Below, piece after piece: positions 59,902-64,000 of a stretch of 64,000 nucleotides of DNA. The position numbers were made by a program, and so were the translations under genes. Every line of letters begins with the position of its first letter. Positions within the stretch are counted from its first letter, which is position 1. The notes below the pieces were generated by a model, which was not told where the DNA came from, did no database searches, and saw nothing but the letters and a program-made list of their open reading frames with translations. The stretch covers positions 37,800,823 to 37,864,822 of the forward strand of contig OZ024721.1 of NCBI GenBank assembly GCA_964016875.1, read 5' to 3'. The stretch is from Fallopia convolvulus. Lineage: Eukaryota > Streptophyta > Magnoliopsida > Caryophyllales > Polygonaceae.

Positions 59902-60210
59902 TGTAATATCCGCAATATTCCAAGCTTTTTTTTTATAATATAATATTTATTATCAATTATTTTTTTTATTAAAAGGGAGAATTTCTAAATATCAAATTAA
60001 CTTCTTTTATTTTCTTTTGAAAGAGATTATCAAGAAAATTAAAATAGATAAAAATTCAATAAAATAACATGAGGGGCATAGATTACTAAAGTGAGGTAAT
60101 TTAATAAGAAGAGCATTAGACAAAAATAAGGTCTTTTAGAAATTGAATTTATTCCATAAAATAAATTACACAAAGGCCTAAAAATACAATTTAAAAGCTT
60201 TGTAAAAAGA

Positions 60211-60290
60211 ATGCAAGAGCCGGGATTTGAACCCGAGACCTCTTGCAAATCTCTACACACGCCCCTCCCCTCTTCCGCTAGACCAAGTGA
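60211..60290 (-). repeat. tRNA-like (SINE-type) sequence within the LTR
   Basis: On minus, TGGTCTAGCGG (60285-60275) and GGTTCAAATCC (60233-60223) are A-box- and B-box-like, about 41 bp apart, and the T-arm flank CGGGTTCAAATCCCG pairs. The rest does not form a cloverleaf and the acceptor arm is absent. Either an embedded SINE head or a decayed tRNA copy. Confidence 0.4.
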
Positions 60291-60543
60291 ACTTTCTTGC
60301 CATTTACCCCACTCTTTTAATTTTATATCAATTTTTAGTCTTCTTCTTCAAACAAGTCAACTTGATTTGACATGGGAGGAATGCATGTCCTCCACCCTTC
60401 TCACTTTGCTTGCAAGACTCCATGCTTCCATCATCTTCTCATCACCACCAAAGAAACACACAAGTGACCAATAGTGAAGCTTTGCCTCATCCTCTATTGG
60501 TCCATAGCCATTGGCATGGATTGCCAAGCTCTTCAAATTTGCC

Positions 60544-60550
60544 TATAAAA
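60544..60550 (+). promoter_or_regulatory. TATA box of the 3.8-kb LTR
   Basis: TATAAAAGG followed about 30 bp later by a CA/CT-rich leader (CACTTCAAGCATCTTCTTC), typical for the U3/R boundary of plant LTRs. The solo LTR has the same box. Confidence 0.6.
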
Positions 60551-63500
60551 GGATCCTCCCCTTCACCATTTCACTCACACTTCAAGCATCTTCTTCTCCT
60601 TCTTGCTAAGTGCTCTCTAGTGCCAAAAAAATCAGCCTCTCAAGTTTCAATTCTCCATTCAAAATCCCACCAAAAATCCCCTCTTTTTCCCTCTTGGAGA
60701 CCGCCGGCCACCACCTAGCCTAGCCGGACCACCAGCGCGCCGCCCCTGCACTGCCGAGCCACGCCGGAGCCGCCGACCCGCCCTGGTTGCGCCGCCTCGA
60801 AGACCGCCGGCCTCCACCGCCTCTCCTCTCCATTGTTCTGTAATACAAAACTAAGAAAGTATACTCCTAAGCTTTATTTTATTTAAATTAATTTATGTAC
60901 TTTATAAATATTAGCCTTTTATGATTAGTAAATGTAATAGTAGAAATCAAATAAGGATTTATGGAATAAAAATATTAGGTATAAAAGATCTTGCTAGTTG
61001 AAGTTATGGAAACAAACTAGATTTACCATGGTAACTTAACTTTATAAAAATAGGTAATTGTTTATTGTAGTTATTATAAGTATGTTCCTTACATAATATA
61101 AATAGTTTTATAAAATAAATATAGCCTACAACATTTATAGTTAATACTACCATCTTTATACAAAAATAATAACAAGGTTCTAGTAGATAAAAAGTCATTG
61201 CATGTCCTAAACTATGGAAGATATCATGTGTATGAGTTTGATCAAGATAAATAAATTCATAAAATAAATTCTTTACTCAATAAAAATATGAATTTAGCAT
61301 ACCTCTAGGTGTAGAAGTCATTACAATACATAATCTTTTATTATGATATGATAAAGGTAACTATAAAATAATCTTTGTTAGCATATGACTTTTGTTATAA
61401 AATATGATAGTGATCTAAGAAATAGAATCATGATATTAAATGGTAGAGAAACTTTACAAAGGTATTTTCTTTTTGTCCAAAACTTGTAGACATAAACTAT
61501 AGTTTTACTTTAGATATTGATTTTTATGGAAGAATAACATTATTAATAATTATGTTATTAAAGTCACCATAGGAGAAGAATATTAATTTGTTAATCACTA
61601 AAGTGTAGAGAATTATTACAAAACAAAAGTCTAGGTTAAATATAGGAAGTATGATCTTATAATGACTCTATGATATTATATAGTCATGAGGATTACTTGC
61701 ATGGAAAGAAATCATTTAGATATAGAAAGGATATTATTTTATAACCTAAGATATTATAATAATAGACTATAAGTATTAAGTAGATATTTTATAAGCCATG
61801 ATCATATATTATCAACTATGAGCATAGATATTTTATAAGTCATAGAATATGAAAAGAATTATTGGAATAAAATAAATAAGAATAGTTGAATATATGTTAA
61901 ATGTAGGAAGTTACCTATTAAAGAAAAATAGAAAGTCCTATTTATGGAAACTTTCAAGAAAAGTAGATTATAAGTTTATGAGCCTTATTTTTAGGTAAAC
62001 TATAGAATTAAATAAAAGTCTACTAAAGGTATATATCGCTTCAAAATCCTTAAGGAATTTAAAAGTAGTATTTTTAAACTAAGACTAGTACATAGAAAGG
62101 TTAAAGTGAATTTCTCATAATTCAAGGAAAACTTATAGTTTATAAGAAAAATACTTCTAGGCAAAGTATAGTATTTTATGAAATTTTACTTGCTTACTTA
62201 TATTAAAGAAATAGAGAATAAAGTTAAAAGAGATTATTTTAAGTAAGGGTTTATGGAATAATAAGGATATTACAAAACCAAAATAATAATGGAGGAACAT
62301 TATTATTTTAAATCATCTTCTAAATTATTACCATAATAATTTAGATTTCCGCTTCTCTTATAAAAGTATTAAAAGAGAAAATCCAAGTTAAAAGGAATCC
62401 ATATTTATAAGCCGTTCGTAAATCCCGTGTCTTTAGGTAGGGATCTGCGTTCGAAGTTGCAAACCGCATCATCCGCCAAGAATCAATAGTATACGTTGTA
62501 AGCCAAGGCAAGTGGAATTTCCCCTTGCAACCTTTACATTCCATTTCGTGAAAATCCTTGATGTTGGGAACAATTTGTATGCTTAAATAAAAATGAATCT
62601 AGGAAATATTGATTGCTAGAAATAACGACAATTGTTAGCGTAGTATGCTTTATATTCCTTTGTTAGGATTATATATGTTAGTATGTTTGTTATCTTGATT
62701 GATTACAATCTCGTTCAGAGATTTACCTTGAATAAACTAGAAAGGGGTGCGGGTTAGCCGACACCTCTATATAACCTTACTAAGTCGTACGTCCATACGA
62801 CTTTCGGGATCATGATCTCCATCCGCTCCGATTGCAAGGAGGGATTGTGCGGCACTCTAGCTAAGTGCCGGAGAATTGAAGTTCTTCTTCGGGTGGCTCG
62901 GAATATCCGTGTCCCACCACTCTCTATTAAAAATCATTAACAAAGTCGAATATTTTTCGTCACTATATAAGATAAGTGCGAATGCACACTTAAGACACCA
63001 AAACCGGACCGGTCTCAAATGATCGATCCGGCTCTCGGTCCGCTCAGGGCGCGAGAGGTTTTCACTTGTATGAATTAATAAACGTTCCCAACATTCTTTC
63101 GAAATCCTAAAGAAGTCTACAATCTAGTAGTTCTTCTATTGCTCATCGAGTTATCTTGGTCTAAAGATATACTCTCCTTCAAACTCTCAAAGCTCCACAT
63201 AAACAAGCTTATCATATAGCCCTTCGTAAACACAACCCTAATATCTCTTTCGATAATACTTGAAATTACCAAATTACCCTCGGGAAGTTCCCTTCCCGCT
63301 TGCTTAGTCTCCTAGACTAATTCTTCTTTTTCGCGTGTTTGCCTGGCATTCTCTCGCCCCTCGCGAATTATGTCAGAATCTAGGAATCCCAACAAGGCGT
63401 GAAGTGAAGTGAAGTGAAGACGAAGGAAGAACAAGGATTTTCAAGATGTACCTTTCTATCATTTTGCTTTAGTTTCATTACGTTTCAAGGACAAGCAGGT

Positions 63501-63721
63501 TTTGCATTTCAATTCCGAGCAACTTTATATTTGAAAACAATGTAAGATGTTTTGTAAGAACCAAGTCTCCCTCGGGAGCACCTTTTCTCATTATGTATTA
63601 TGTTTTATTCCGCATTTTAATTGTTCTATATCATTCTAAAAGCCTTGGGTGACTTTGGACGGTAAAGTCTGAGGTCACTGGCGGTAATACCCAATGGTGT
63701 AAAATAGGGGTGTTACAATTG

Positions 63722-63733
63722 TGGTATCAGAGC
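63722..63733 (+). promoter_or_regulatory. Primer-binding site (initiator tRNA-Met type)
   Basis: TGGTATCAGAGC starts 5 bp after the LTR end and equals the site at 7138-7149. It fixes the LTR border and the plus orientation of the element. Confidence 0.88.
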
Positions 63734-64000
63734 TAAACGTTTTTGTTTTAAAATCGAAAAGTTTTAAAACCGAAAATTTTTGAAAACCGAGAACTTTTAA
63801 AACATTAACTTTTGTTGGATCGTAATCGGTTAGCAGTGAGCTTGGGAACTGGCAATTAAGCTGTTCCCAAGGCAGCGGAAGTAAATAATCGCAAGTAATA
63901 AAAACAGTGAAAGGCACAGTTCCTTTATAGAGGAACCCCACTACAACCAACTAGTTGTATGGGTAAACCTCTACCTCCGCTTGGAGGATTTTGAATGACT
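63734..64000 (+). other. Start of the internal region of the LTR retrotransposon
   Basis: A-rich leader with repeated AAAACCGA/AAAATCGA blocks, then unrecognised sequence to the window edge. No gag start is visible in the 267 bp available. Confidence 0.4.

Larger units (their letters stand above)
59902..63717 (+). mobile_element. 5' LTR (3816 bp) of an LTR retrotransposon running off the window
   Basis: Starts TGTAATATCCGC at 59902, interrupting the LINE RNase H frame, and ends GGGGTGTTACA at 63717, followed by a primer-binding site. It contains a tRNA-like stretch (60211-60290), a TATA box (60544-60550), a GC-rich leader (60690-60830), then AT-rich sequence. 61490-63717 matches 1-2363. The internal region begins at 63718, only 283 bp of which are visible. 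The 5 bp before it are ACTGA; the 3' partner is outside the window. Confidence 0.85.

Noticed and set aside
60211..60290. Functional tRNA gene
   Set aside because: Only A- and B-box-like parts and a T-arm are present; no acceptor stem or cloverleaf, and it sits inside an LTR.

Overview
This is a transposon-dominated stretch of a plant nuclear genome, most likely a eudicot (order not determinable). The reasons are: spliced genes with GT/AG introns; the plant-specific DUF4220/DUF594 family; a plant Raf-like kinase fragment; a captured sucrose-phosphate-phosphatase fragment; and plant-type MULE, mariner, CACTA, hAT, Helitron, LINE and LTR elements in AT-rich DNA. Nothing is prokaryotic. The only host genes that look intact are two DUF4220 paralogs at 30.3-32.5 kb (+) and 36.0-38.2 kb (-), with a decayed Raf-like kinase between them. 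Both start in a conserved 13-nt mini-exon.

Layout. 1-2363: 3' part of a long LTR. 2.4-4.4 kb: unrecognised sequence and a hAT-like relic. 4429-10022: a three-deep nest. A 583-bp foldback element (15-bp flanking repeats) holds an LTR retrotransposon (TSD ATTAA), whose 3' LTR holds a hAT element (TSD GTTCCAGG). The un-inserted site is still visible in the 5' LTR. 10.2-30 kb: an AT-rich Helitron field with several minus-strand termini and tRNA-headed SINE-like units. It is interrupted at about 14.1-23.0 kb by a MULE carrying a spliced ULP1-like (C48) protease gene (+) and a FAR1-type transposase gene (-), placed tail to tail. Nearly every non-coding part of the MULE is filled with the motif TTTGTTCATC. 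Both of its genes keep their reading frame but carry premature stops.

39871-47883: a plant mariner-like element (TSD TA) with a transposase stopped by three nonsense codons. It contains a CACTA element (40614-44350, TSD TTG) that carries captured sucrose-phosphate-phosphatase exons and a ULP1 C-terminal fragment. 48639-53045: an inverted solo LTR (TSD GAAAA) containing a Pack-MULE-like element. 53.0-59.9 kb: three LINE remnants, two of them head to head. 59902-63717: a 3.8-kb 5' LTR followed by a tRNA-iMet-type primer-binding site, inserted in the RNase H region of the last LINE.

The window is therefore read mainly by nesting order, established by target-site duplications and interrupted repeats. 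Boundaries marked approximate, and all homology calls, were made by reading the sequence only.
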